In this document: positions 26,467 through 35,700 of the stretch, piece by piece
Layout of the letters: every line of letters begins with the position of its first letter
How positions within the stretch are numbered: the stretch's first letter is position 1
Assembly (NCBI GenBank): GCA_965603495.1
Contig: CBFDDF010000011.1
Coordinates: forward strand, 1-64,000
Reading direction: 5' to 3'
DNA length: 64,000 nucleotides
Source of the DNA: Thiomicrorhabdus sp965603495
GTDB taxonomy: Bacteria; Pseudomonadota; Gammaproteobacteria; Thiomicrospirales; Thiomicrospiraceae
Made by a program: the position numbers and the translations under genes
The notes under the pieces: generated by a model
The model's input: the letters and a program-made list of their open reading frames with translations, nothing else
Databases searched by the model: none
What the model was told of the DNA's origin: nothing

Positions 26467-28137
26467 ATGGCTCAATTTGTTTACACAATGAACCGCGTGG
26501 GTAAAGTCGTTCCACCCAACCGCCACATTTTAAAAGACATTTCACTCTCCTTTTTCCCAGGTGCCAAAATTGGTGTCTTAGGCTTAAATGGCTCTGGTAA
26601 ATCAACTTTACTTAAAATCATGGCAGGCCTGGACACAGACATTGTTGGTGAAGCTCGTCCACAACCAGGCACCAAAATTGGCTATCTTCCTCAAGAGCCA
26701 CAACTGGATGAAACCAAAGATGTTCGTGGCAATATTGAAGAAGCTGTTCATGAGGTTAAAAATGCCCTTGCTGAATTAGATGCCGTGTATGCCGCTTATG
26801 CTGAACCGGATGCGGATTTTGATGCTTTAGCCAAGAAACAGGCTGAAATTGAAGACATCATTCAAGCCAAAGATGGCCACAATATCGATCGTACTTTAGA
26901 CATTGCCGCTGATGCGCTACGTTTACCGCCTTGGGATGCTGATGTCAGCACCTTATCTGGTGGTGAACGCCGCCGTGTTGCTTTGTGTAAACTGCTTCTA
27001 GAAAAACCTGACATGCTGTTATTAGATGAGCCAACCAACCATTTAGATGCCGAATCTATCGCATGGTTGGAACGTTTCTTATTAGATTTTCCAGGTACGG
27101 TCGTGGCAATTACGCATGACCGTTATTTCCTAGACAATGCCGCCCAATGGATTTTAGAGCTAGATCGCGGTGAAGGTATCCCTTATGAAGGCAACTACTC
27201 TTCTTGGCTAGAACAGAAAGAAAAGCGCCTAGAGCAAGAAGGCAAAGCCGAAGCGGCTCGTATGAAAACCATTAAAGGCGAGCTGGAATGGGTACGTTCC
27301 AATGCCAAAGGACGTCACGCTAAATCTAAAGCGCGTATGTCACGTTTTGAGGAATTGAGCAGCCAGGAGCATCAACAACGTAATGAAACCAATGAAATTT
27401 TTATTCCGGTTGCAACGCGCTTAGGTGAAAAGGTCATTGAAGTTAATCACGTGTCTAAGGCTTTTGGTGACCGTCTATTAATAGATGACCTTAACTTCAG
27501 ACTACCACAAGGTGGTATCGTCGGTATTATCGGTGCCAATGGCGCAGGTAAATCCACCCTCTTCAAAATGCTGACTGGCCAGGAACAACCGACATCAGGA
27601 AGCATCGAATTTGGTGAAACCGTACAACTCTCTTATGTTGATCAAAGCCGTGATGCACTGAACGATAACAACTCGGTATGGCAAGAAATATCTGGCGGTG
27701 ATGAAAACTTCATGGTCGGAACCACTGAAGTGAACTCCCGTGCTTATTGCGGTCGCTTTAACTTTAGGGGCGCTGACCAACAGAAAAAAATTGGTACCCT
27801 TTCTGGTGGAGAACGTAACCGTGTTCATCTAGCTAAGACCTTAAGAACCGGGGGTAACCTTCTACTGCTAGATGAGCCGACCAATGACTTAGACATTGAG
27901 ACCTTACGTGCATTAGAAGAAGCACTGCTTGAATTTGCTGGCTGTGCCGTCGTTATCTCCCATGACCGTTGGTTCTTGGATAGAATCGCTACCCACATGC
28001 TCGCTTTCGAAGGCGATTCTCATGTGGAATGGTTTGAAGGTAACTTCTCTGACTATGAAGCCGATTACAAAAAACGCAAAGGGGCGGATGCAAATCAACC
28101 TCACCGAATTAAATACAAGCCGATTTCGAAGGACTAA
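26467..28137 (+). CDS. ettA: Energy-dependent translational throttle protein EttA (ABC-F ATPase)
   Basis: An ABC-F protein that binds the ribosomal E site and gates the first elongation steps according to ATP/ADP. It has two ABC domains with Walker A GLNGSGKST and GANGAGKST, signatures LSGGERRRVAL and LSGGERNRVHL, Walker B LLLLDEPTNHLD and LLLLDEPTNDLD, and the inter-domain linker helices (LEQKEKRLEQEGKAEAARMK in parts). The frame opens at 26446, but ATG 26467 (MAQFVYTMNRVGKVVPP) is the family start, giving 556 aa. The GGDEF gene begins 2 bp after its stop. Confidence 0.97.
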   Translation: MAQFVYTMNRVGKVVPPNRHILKDISLSFFPGAKIGVLGLNGSGKSTLLKIMAGLDTDIVGEARPQPGTKIGYLPQEPQLDETKDVRGNIEEAVHEVKNALAELDAVYAAYAEPDADFDALAKKQAEIEDIIQAKDGHNIDRTLDIAADALRLPPWDADVSTLSGGERRRVALCKLLLEKPDMLLLDEPTNHLDAESIAWLERFLLDFPGTVVAITHDRYFLDNAAQWILELDRGEGIPYEGNYSSWLEQKEKRLEQEGKAEAARMKTIKGELEWVRSNAKGRHAKSKARMSRFEELSSQEHQQRNETNEIFIPVATRLGEKVIEVNHVSKAFGDRLLIDDLNFRLPQGGIVGIIGANGAGKSTLFKMLTGQEQPTSGSIEFGETVQLSYVDQSRDALNDNNSVWQEISGGDENFMVGTTEVNSRAYCGRFNFRGADQQKKIGTLSGGERNRVHLAKTLRTGGNLLLLDEPTNDLDIETLRALEEALLEFAGCAVVISHDRWFLDRIATHMLAFEGDSHVEWFEGNFSDYEADYKKRKGADANQPHRIKYKPISKD

Positions 28138-28139
28138 AG

Positions 28140-29051
28140 ATGACTGAATCCAATACGACCTTATCGCACTTAGAAGCCATTGCTAACGCCATGCCCGATC
28201 CAATATTCGTAATGGGGCAAGATGGTACCTATCTTGATATTATCGGTGGGCAAGAACGTAGCTTGTATGCAGACGGCTCAGGCTTAATCGGCAAAACCTA
28301 TCACGAAGTTTTGCCAGAGGGTATGGCAAATCGTTTTCTGAAAGTGGTACAAAGAGCAATCGCCTCAAACCATCTTCAAGAGATTGAGTATCAATTGGCG
28401 AACAATGAAGTCGATGGGGTCACTGAAGGCCCTATGGGCGGCCAGTGGTATGAAGCGCGTGTTTATCCAGTCAAAGCAGGCACCTACAACCAACCTGCCG
28501 TGATTTGGCTGGCCATCAATATCAGTAGTCGTAAACATATGGAAGAGCAGATTGAACACCTCTCTTCTATGGATCCATTAACCCACCTTTATAACCGTGA
28601 CTTCTTTCTTGGTTTAGTGGACGAAGAACTCAATAAGGCCCGCTTAAATAACCAAGCACTCTCAATGATTAAAATTAATTTAGATTGTTTCAAACGCATC
28701 ACTGATGCCTATGGACATGAAGCGGGTGATAAAGCCATTCTAACGGCCGCCCACTCGATTACCAATGTCATTGGGGAGCTTGGTTATGTAGGTCGATTGA
28801 GCTGTGACCAGTTCATGGTCGTTCTGCCAGAAGTGAAGGCGGTTGATGCTTTCCGTATCGCCAAATTGGCTCAAGAAACCATCCGATCACAAACCATTAA
28901 ATTGGAAGATGAAGTCACCACCTGTTTAACCAGCCATGCCGGCATAACAGAACTACGTGATTCAGCTGAAGACAGCCAGACTTTATTTATGCGAGCCAAC
29001 GAAGCCATTAAAGCGCTTGAAGGCACTAGAGAAACTGCTCGTATATTGTAA
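28140..29051 (+). CDS. PAS domain protein with degenerate GGDEF domain
   Basis: A 303-aa cytoplasmic protein without membrane helices. The N-terminal PAS domain (about 10-130) has AMPDPIFVMGQDGTYLDIIG in parts. The GGDEF-like domain (about 140-303) has SMDPLTHLYNRDFF and YGHEAGDKAI, but the active-site loop reads RLSCDQF instead of RLGGDEF, and the metal-binding DID is NLD. Diguanylate cyclase activity is therefore unlikely; a GTP or c-di-GMP sensing or scaffold role is possible. It starts 2 bp after ettA, so it is in the same transcript. Confidence 0.88.
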   Translation: MTESNTTLSHLEAIANAMPDPIFVMGQDGTYLDIIGGQERSLYADGSGLIGKTYHEVLPEGMANRFLKVVQRAIASNHLQEIEYQLANNEVDGVTEGPMGGQWYEARVYPVKAGTYNQPAVIWLAINISSRKHMEEQIEHLSSMDPLTHLYNRDFFLGLVDEELNKARLNNQALSMIKINLDCFKRITDAYGHEAGDKAILTAAHSITNVIGELGYVGRLSCDQFMVVLPEVKAVDAFRIAKLAQETIRSQTIKLEDEVTTCLTSHAGITELRDSAEDSQTLFMRANEAIKALEGTRETARIL

Positions 29052-29091
29052 AACCACCCATAGAATTACAGGCAATTCTCAAGGACTAACT

Positions 29092-29583
29092 ATGACAAAT
29101 ACTCTAAAATGTTTTGCTCAAGCACTCTGCCTAACGGCACTTTGTTGGCTCCCCTTAAATGCGACGGCAGCCGATGAGGGTGCTAAAGTGGTTTATCATG
29201 TTGACTTTAAAGATCCTACTCGTTATTCAGCGACCCTCACCTCAATCAATAACATTCTAAACTTCTATGAATCTGAACTGATGGAAGCTGAAGTGCACCT
29301 GGTGTTTGTCGGTTACGGCCTGCGCTTTACCACCAATGATGTGCTGAAAGGCACGCCTTATGAAGCCGACAAACAACTGATAGAACGTCGTGACGAACTT
29401 AAAGGCCGTCTACAGTCTTTAATTGATGTACGTGGTGTGCAAGTGCATTTGTGTGATAAAACTCGTGACGAAGTCGGTTTAGCGCAATCTAAGGTTTATA
29501 AAGGGATTCAGTTTGCCCCGTCTGGGGTCGCGAAAATTGCGATTCTTCAGAGTGAAGGCTTTGCTTATCTGAAGATTCAATAA
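29092..29583 (+). CDS. Periplasmic DsrE-like protein
   Basis: A 163-aa exported protein. The frame opens far upstream inside the previous gene; the ATG at 29092 preceded by AAGGAC gives a clear Sec signal peptide (about 1-27, ending NATAAD). The mature part has VVYHVDFKDPTRYSATLTSI in parts, a DsrE/DsrF-type alpha/beta fold pattern with VHLVFVGYGLRF, and one conserved Cys (VHLCDKTRDE). Family members handle sulfur or are of unknown role. It lies 40 bp after the GGDEF gene and 3 kb from soxB. Function is inferred only. Confidence 0.72.
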   Translation: MTNTLKCFAQALCLTALCWLPLNATAADEGAKVVYHVDFKDPTRYSATLTSINNILNFYESELMEAEVHLVFVGYGLRFTTNDVLKGTPYEADKQLIERRDELKGRLQSLIDVRGVQVHLCDKTRDEVGLAQSKVYKGIQFAPSGVAKIAILQSEGFAYLKIQ

Positions 29584-29693
29584 ACGACACAATAATAAGA
29601 ATCAATACACTAAGTAAAGCAGCACTCAAACTAGACATTGTCTATATAACTGCTTTAATCAATTCAACTTTATTTATTAACCGCCTGAGCCCT

Positions 29694-30152
29694 ATGAAAC
29701 GAATACTTAGAACAACCCTTTTAACAGCACTGTTAGTTCAAAGTCCGTTCAGTATTGCAGACGATAACGCGATACAATTATTAGATTATTTGGATACAAA
29801 TTTGAAGCATTATCTACACGAAAATGATTCTGTTATTGAAGATATCCAGAGACTATCAACCTTTCAACGAAATGACCAGGTCATTGTACAAGTCACTCAC
29901 AACCCTAAATCTAGCTATTCTCATCTAGTGGAGGAAATCGCCAAAACTGGCGGTCGAGTGAACGGCATTAACTTTCAAAATGTTTTCACGCTTTCTATAC
30001 TTGATAATTACTGTCATGATCATGCCTTTAACACAATCATCTCTTCAGGACTAAACGATGACGTTTTAATCCAATATCAAGATTTAAATGGTCGCTTCAT
30101 TGTCACCCATAAAATCAGTAACAAAATGTGTAAATCTGAGCAGTATTCTTAA
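29694..30152 (+). CDS. Hypothetical exported protein
   Basis: A 152-aa protein that I do not recognise. It has a Sec signal peptide (MKRILRTTLLTALLVQSPFSIADD in parts, cleavage after SIA). The mature part is small and soluble, with two cysteines (NYCHDHAF and NKMCKSEQ) that could form a disulfide. It lies 110 bp after the DsrE-like gene, same strand. The sequence at 29871-29885 equals the aroG-side palindrome core with CCTGG removed. Confidence 0.6.
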   Translation: MKRILRTTLLTALLVQSPFSIADDNAIQLLDYLDTNLKHYLHENDSVIEDIQRLSTFQRNDQVIVQVTHNPKSSYSHLVEEIAKTGGRVNGINFQNVFTLSILDNYCHDHAFNTIISSGLNDDVLIQYQDLNGRFIVTHKISNKMCKSEQYS

Positions 30153-30232
30153 ATAAAACCTATCCAATAAATTCATTAACCAAATCTGTAAAGCTTTCAT
30201 TCAAGCCCCACAACACTCACACAGAATCAAAC

Positions 30233-30258
30233 TAAACTTACCAGGCCTGGTAAGTTTA
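30233..30258. repeat. 26-bp perfect palindrome with ACCAGGCCTGGT core, copy 5
   Basis: Core at 30240-30251, extended by TAAACTT and its complement AAGTTTA. It is intergenic. Confidence 0.94.
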
Positions 30259-30493
30259 AAATAAAGACTGAATCTAAGCTTATCTAAACACTAAATACAT
30301 TCCCCCTCCTTCTCTTTGAAAGCAATCGAGCAGTTCCCATAACTAAATGAACGGCTAAAATCCTCATACATCCATATGAAACCGAGTTATGAGATTTCAG
30401 TGAATGACTTTAGGTAAAGCGAATTGATTGAATAGATCGTCAGGAGCTCAGCAAGACTTATAGAGTTGCAGTAGCTCAATCTTACAGCATTAT

Positions 30494-30521
30494 TTAAAGC
30501 TACCAGGCCTGGTAGCTTTAA
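30494..30521. repeat. 28-bp perfect palindrome with ACCAGGCCTGGT core, copy 6
   Basis: Core at 30502-30513, extended by TTAAAGCT and its complement AGCTTTAA. It is intergenic, with a different flank from the copy 262 bp to the left. Confidence 0.94.
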
Positions 30522-30644
30522 TAAGTTGATACTCATGTATTATTTATAAGCCTAAATAGCTAACCCCAATGTCGATAAACTTAAGGGCTTTTCAAAACCA
30601 AGTCTGAATTCAGCATTACCCAAATGGACTCAAATTAAAGACAT

Positions 30645-30672
30645 AAAAAAACCGGCATAAAGCCGGCTTTTT
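30645..30672 (-). terminator. Intrinsic terminator of soxB
   Basis: On the minus strand AAAAAGCCGGCT-TTAT-GCCGGTTTTTT: a 6-bp GC stem and a T tract, 26 bp after the soxB stop. Confidence 0.9.
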
Positions 30673-30697
30673 ATTGCGTGTTAAATAACCTAAAGAA

Positions 30698-32611
30698 TTA
30701 AGCCATTTCACCTGGGTATGCTTCGATACCTGGGTTGTTTTTAACACCCTTAAGCTTAGGATGGTTAACCTTCTTAAGCTTCATGTCGTTCTTGTTACGA
30801 CGTAGGTAATCTGCTGCTACATCCCACATAAGACGACCATCACCAACCGCTTCAACCTGTGCCCAACCGGCAACAGAGTAAGTTTTGTTGGCATCTAATG
30901 GCGTACCATCGTCAAGACGCATATCTGAAATACGGCTACCAAGCTTACCATTCGGCTCACAAGTGTAGTCCATACCACCAAGACGAACCATATCACCACC
31001 AGACTGTAGGTATGGATCTTTCTGGAACAAGTTCTCACAGATACCTTCTAGGATATCTTTCATTTGAGCACCAGTAACTTCTGACTTGTATGTTTCACCA
31101 TAAGTCATAGAAGTCTCATCCATAACACGTTCCATCGTGATCATTTCACCCGCTAGAACTGAAGTACCCCAACGAACACCCGCAGACATAGCGATTTGAG
31201 TATCATGCTCTTCACGTAAAGAGTTTACGATGATTTGATCCCATGTCCCCATGAAGTTACCACGACGGTACAGTGTATCTTCAGCGACCGCTAGTTCTTC
31301 ACCCATGATCTCGCCGTAAGACTTACCTAGACGCTCTTTGCTGTAGGCACGTGAAGGATCACGAGACTCTATAACGTTAGTGTCATACTTCTTAGTGTAA
31401 AGGTGCTTGATGAAGCTATCCATCTCAGCATCAGCCGCTAACACGTTTGAGAATACTGGTAATAGGCTGTAGTTAACACCTCTTAGCTTACCGTTTTGGA
31501 TATCTAAATCCATTACACCAACAAACTTACCGTTCGAACCAGCGTTAGTTACGTGACAAACACCACCCGCTGGAGTTTTAACTGGAGAAGTTACAGCAAC
31601 ACCATCGTGCGTATGACCACCGAAGATAGCATCGATACCACTGACACGAGATGCCATCTTAAGATCGACATCCATACCATTGTGAGAAATCATGACAACA
31701 GCAGCAACCTTCTCTTCTGCACGGATTTTATCAACCGTGTCTTGAAGTGCACCTTCACGCAAACCAAATGACCAATCAGGGAAGTTAGCTTGTGGGTTAG
31801 CATTCGCTGTACGCGGGAACGCTTGACCAACAATCGCGATACGCTCACCATTGATGATTTTAATAGTGTAAGGCTTGAAAGCACGCGCTTCATCTTCATC
31901 ATAAAGACCCGTACCATTGTTGCGAGCAACTAAGTCACGGTAATCATCACCGAATAAAGAATCTTCTTTAATACGAACGTTTTGTGCAAGGAACTCACCT
32001 TTAAACGCATTCAAGTTCTTAAGAACTTCTTCTTCTTTATACGTGAATTCCCAGTGACCCGTCATAACATCAACACCTAAGATGTTAGATGCTTCAACCA
32101 TGTCCATACCACGTGTAAATAACGCAGTACCTGAACCATGCCATAAATCACCACCATCCATAGTCAACGTGTTGTCACGTCCACCAGCTTGCTCACGCAA
32201 CTTGTCTAATAATGTTTTAACGTGTGCGAAGCCACCAACTTTACCATACTGCTCAGAAGCATCTTGGAAGTTCATGTAAGAGAATGCGTGTGCTAAAGGT
32301 GTATTTTCAGCAACACCAATTTTCTTCAATAACTTTGTACCAACAACGTGAGGTAACTGACCAAATGCTGGCCCAGTTCCTAAGTTTACGTTTGGCTCAC
32401 GGAAATAGACAGGGTTTAACTGTGCGTGAGTATCCGTAATGTGTAGCAAACGAACCTTGCCTTGCATTGGTTTGTTATAGATTTCTGCAGATGCTTTTGC
32501 AGCAGCAGCTTTATCCGCTCCACCTGACATTGCACTTGCAGTACCAGGTAACATACCTGCAGCAGCGGCCATTGACATTACGTGAAGAAATTCGCGACGA
32601 TTTAAAGACAT
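30698..32611 (-). CDS. soxB: Thiosulfohydrolase SoxB
   Basis: A periplasmic di-manganese enzyme of the Sox thiosulfate-oxidation complex. It hydrolyses the sulfate from S-thiosulfonate bound to SoxYZ. The ATG at 32611, with GGAGAG upstream, gives a Tat signal (LNRREFLHVMSMAAAAGM) and about 637 aa. The metallophosphoesterase motifs are HITDTHAQLNP, DGGDLWHGSG, ISHNGMD and GGHTHDG; the C-terminal 5'-nucleotidase-type domain follows. It is a single gene with its own terminator; no soxXYZA or soxCD is in the window, consistent with dispersed sox genes in this bacterial group. Confidence 0.95.
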   Translation of the reverse strand: MSLNRREFLHVMSMAAAAGMLPGTASAMSGGADKAAAAKASAEIYNKPMQGKVRLLHITDTHAQLNPVYFREPNVNLGTGPAFGQLPHVVGTKLLKKIGVAENTPLAHAFSYMNFQDASEQYGKVGGFAHVKTLLDKLREQAGGRDNTLTMDGGDLWHGSGTALFTRGMDMVEASNILGVDVMTGHWEFTYKEEEVLKNLNAFKGEFLAQNVRIKEDSLFGDDYRDLVARNNGTGLYDEDEARAFKPYTIKIINGERIAIVGQAFPRTANANPQANFPDWSFGLREGALQDTVDKIRAEEKVAAVVMISHNGMDVDLKMASRVSGIDAIFGGHTHDGVAVTSPVKTPAGGVCHVTNAGSNGKFVGVMDLDIQNGKLRGVNYSLLPVFSNVLAADAEMDSFIKHLYTKKYDTNVIESRDPSRAYSKERLGKSYGEIMGEELAVAEDTLYRRGNFMGTWDQIIVNSLREEHDTQIAMSAGVRWGTSVLAGEMITMERVMDETSMTYGETYKSEVTGAQMKDILEGICENLFQKDPYLQSGGDMVRLGGMDYTCEPNGKLGSRISDMRLDDGTPLDANKTYSVAGWAQVEAVGDGRLMWDVAADYLRRNKNDMKLKKVNHPKLKGVKNNPGIEAYPGEMA

Positions 32612-32774
32612 AGGTCTCTCCGTTGTTGTTAACAATTGCCTACAATAATCATAGGCTTTTAAAAAAGTTGTATTAATTTAATGGGTAAACAGGTCAAAGT
32701 CAAATAAAGAAAACTTGTCACTTATTAGAGATTGCTTATAACCTAGCCACCGCCAGGTCAAAATTGCTCATTTT

Positions 32775-35700
32775 TTAGCCAACCCATTTACGGGCATTTC
32801 TAAAGAGGCGCATCCAAGGTGCATCCTCTTGCCACTCATCAGGGTGCCATGAATTCTGAACCGTTCTAAAAACGCGCTCAGGATGAGGCATCATAATAGT
32901 CACACGACCATCCGTTGTCGTTAAACCAGTCATACCATTCTCAGTTCCGTTTGGATTAAACGGGTAGCTTTCAGTTGGACGACCAGTAGAATCGACATAA
33001 TTTAGCCCCACTAAACCAGCAACGTCAGCCGCAGAACCCTTACCAAAGTCCATGCGCCCTTCGCCATGAGAAACCGCTACTGGAATTCGCGTACCTTCCA
33101 TGCCTTTTAATAGGATAGAAGGTGACTTTTGAATCTCTACCTGAGAGAAACGCGCTTCAAATTGCTCTGATTCATTACGCACAAACGCAGGCCAGCTCTC
33201 AGCACCTGGAATAATTTCTTTTAGATTGGATAGCATTTGGCAACCGTTACACACACCTAAAGAGAAGGTGTCTTCACGGTTGAAGAATTTTTCGAACTCA
33301 GAACGTGCCGTATCATTAAAGAGAATGGAATTCGCCCACCCTCGACCAGCGCCAAGCACATCGCCGTAAGAGAAACCGCCACAAGCAACAAGGCCTTTGA
33401 AATCCGCAAAAGAGACTTCACCTGAAAGAACATCAGTCATGTGCACATCAATAGCATCAAAACCAGCTCGATCAAATGCGGCAGCCATCTCTAACTGACC
33501 ATTGACACCTTGCTCACGTAAGATAGCCACTTTTGGCTTATTCTCACTAGAGAAGTTAGCGGTAATATCATCATTGATATCAAAAGTGACAAATGGCTCA
33601 ATTTGAGTATGCTCATCATTTTGAATTGAATCGAACTCTTGTTGAGCGCAATTTTCATTATCGCGTAATGCCTGCATACGATAAGACGTTTCAGCCCACC
33701 ACGACTGTAGTGACTTACGATCTTTATACAACAAGGTATTACCATGTGCGGTGATATTGATTTGACCATCCGTCAATGGAGATCCAATCCAATGCGATAG
33801 GTTTGCAAGATTGTGTTCTGCTAATAAAGCATCAACCCTGACTTTATCATCCGCTTTAACCTGAATGACTACTCCGACTTCTTCTGCACATAATGCAGCA
33901 ATCGGCTCCACACCCAATCTGGAGACATCTACATTCAATCCACAATGACCAGCAAACGCCATCTCTAACAACGTGACTAAAAGACCACCATCCGCTCTAT
34001 CGTGATAAGCCAACATTAAATCGTCTGCCATCATCGCCTGGGTCGCATTAAATAGGTTTAATAAATCTTCGGCACTTTCTAAATCAGCAGAAATATCGCC
34101 AATTTGATTATAGACTTGCGCTAAACAACTTCCGCCTACACGGTTTAGACCATGCCCTAGGTCAATGACCAACAGCTCCGTCTCACCCAAATCAGTTCTT
34201 AACTGTGGAGTCACCGTTTTACGGACATCTTCAACAGGCGCAAAAGTCGTAATATTCACAGACATAGGAGAGATAACGGCTTTGGATACACCCTCTTCTT
34301 CCCAAACCGTCTTCATGGACATTGAATCCTTTCCAACCGGAACCGCGATACCAAGCTGAGGACATAACTCCAACCCAACCGCTTCAACCGCATCATACAT
34401 GGCTGAATCTTCACCTGGATGACCCGCTGCCGCCATCCAGTTAGCGGAGATTTTAATATCACTCATCTTTGCAATTTTGGCGCAACCGATATTGGTAATT
34501 GCTTCCGCGATAGAAAGGCGCGCTGAAGCTTTTGGATTAATCAAGGCAACAGGAGGACGCTCACCAGAAGCCATGGCTTCGCCTGTATAACCCTTATAAT
34601 CTGAACATGTGATACCCGCATTAGCAACAGGAACCTGCCAAGGACCGACCATTTGATCACGTGTCACCATACCGGTAATAGAGCGGTCACCAATGGTAAT
34701 CAAGAAGTTTTTACTGGCAATCGTCGGTAACTTTAATAAACGCTCAGTGACGTCTTCAAAGTCCAGCACTGCAGTTTCAAAACCCGCCTGAGGAATGTTA
34801 CGCGATTCTGCCGTACGGTGCATCTTAGGGGGCTTGCCCAATAAAATATTCAATGGCATATTGACCGGATTATTATCGAATACCGTATCGTTGACCACTA
34901 ATTCTTGAGCTTCAGTCGCTTCACCGACAATCGCGTACAAACAACGTTCACGTTTACAAATTGCTTCAAACTGTTCAATTTGATCTGGAAAAATCGCAAT
35001 GACATAACGCTCTTGTGACTCATTACACCAGATTTCCATAGGCGCCATACCTGGCTCATCATTTGGCACAGAACGTAAATCAAAGATAGCTCCTTTACCA
35101 GCATCATTGACCAACTCTGGAAAAGCATTCGATAAACCACCCGCACCGACATCATGAATCGATGCAATTGGCGTATTCTTACCTAAATAAGTACAACGAT
35201 CGATCACTTCTTGTGCGCGACGTTCCATCTCAGGATTTTCACGTTGAACGGAAGCAAAATCAAGAGTTTCTGAACCTGAACCACTATCAATTGAAGAAGC
35301 CGCACTCCCCCCCAGACCAATCAACATGGCTGGGCCGCCTAAAACTACTAACTTTGCACCAACCGGAATATCGCCTTTCAGAACGTGCTCTTCACGAATA
35401 TTTCCTAAGCCACCCGCCAACATAATCGGCTTATGATAACCACGTATCTCTTCACCATCATGCGTTGTGTAAGCATTTTCATAGGTACGGAAATAACCAT
35501 TAATCGCAGGACGACCAAATTCATTATTAAAACCAGCGGCACCTAAAGGCCCTTCCATCATAATATCAAAGGGTGAAACAATACGTGAAGGCTTACCGTA
35601 AGGACGCTCCCAAGGCTGTTCAAAACCTGGAATATTTAGGTTCGACACCGTGAATCCAGTTAAACCAGACTTAGGTTTAGAACCGCGACCCGTTGCACCT

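Larger units (their letters stand above)
30153..30697. other. 545-bp intergenic region between the hypothetical gene and soxB
   Basis: No open frame looks real. It contains two long perfect palindromes with the ACCAGGCCTGGT core (30233-30258 and 30494-30521), 262 bp apart centre to centre, and the soxB terminator (30645-30672). The rest is AT-rich and featureless to the eye. Confidence 0.75.

Noticed and set aside
30859..31077. Frames antisense to soxB
   Set aside because: They are shadow frames. SoxB has clear catalytic motifs throughout.
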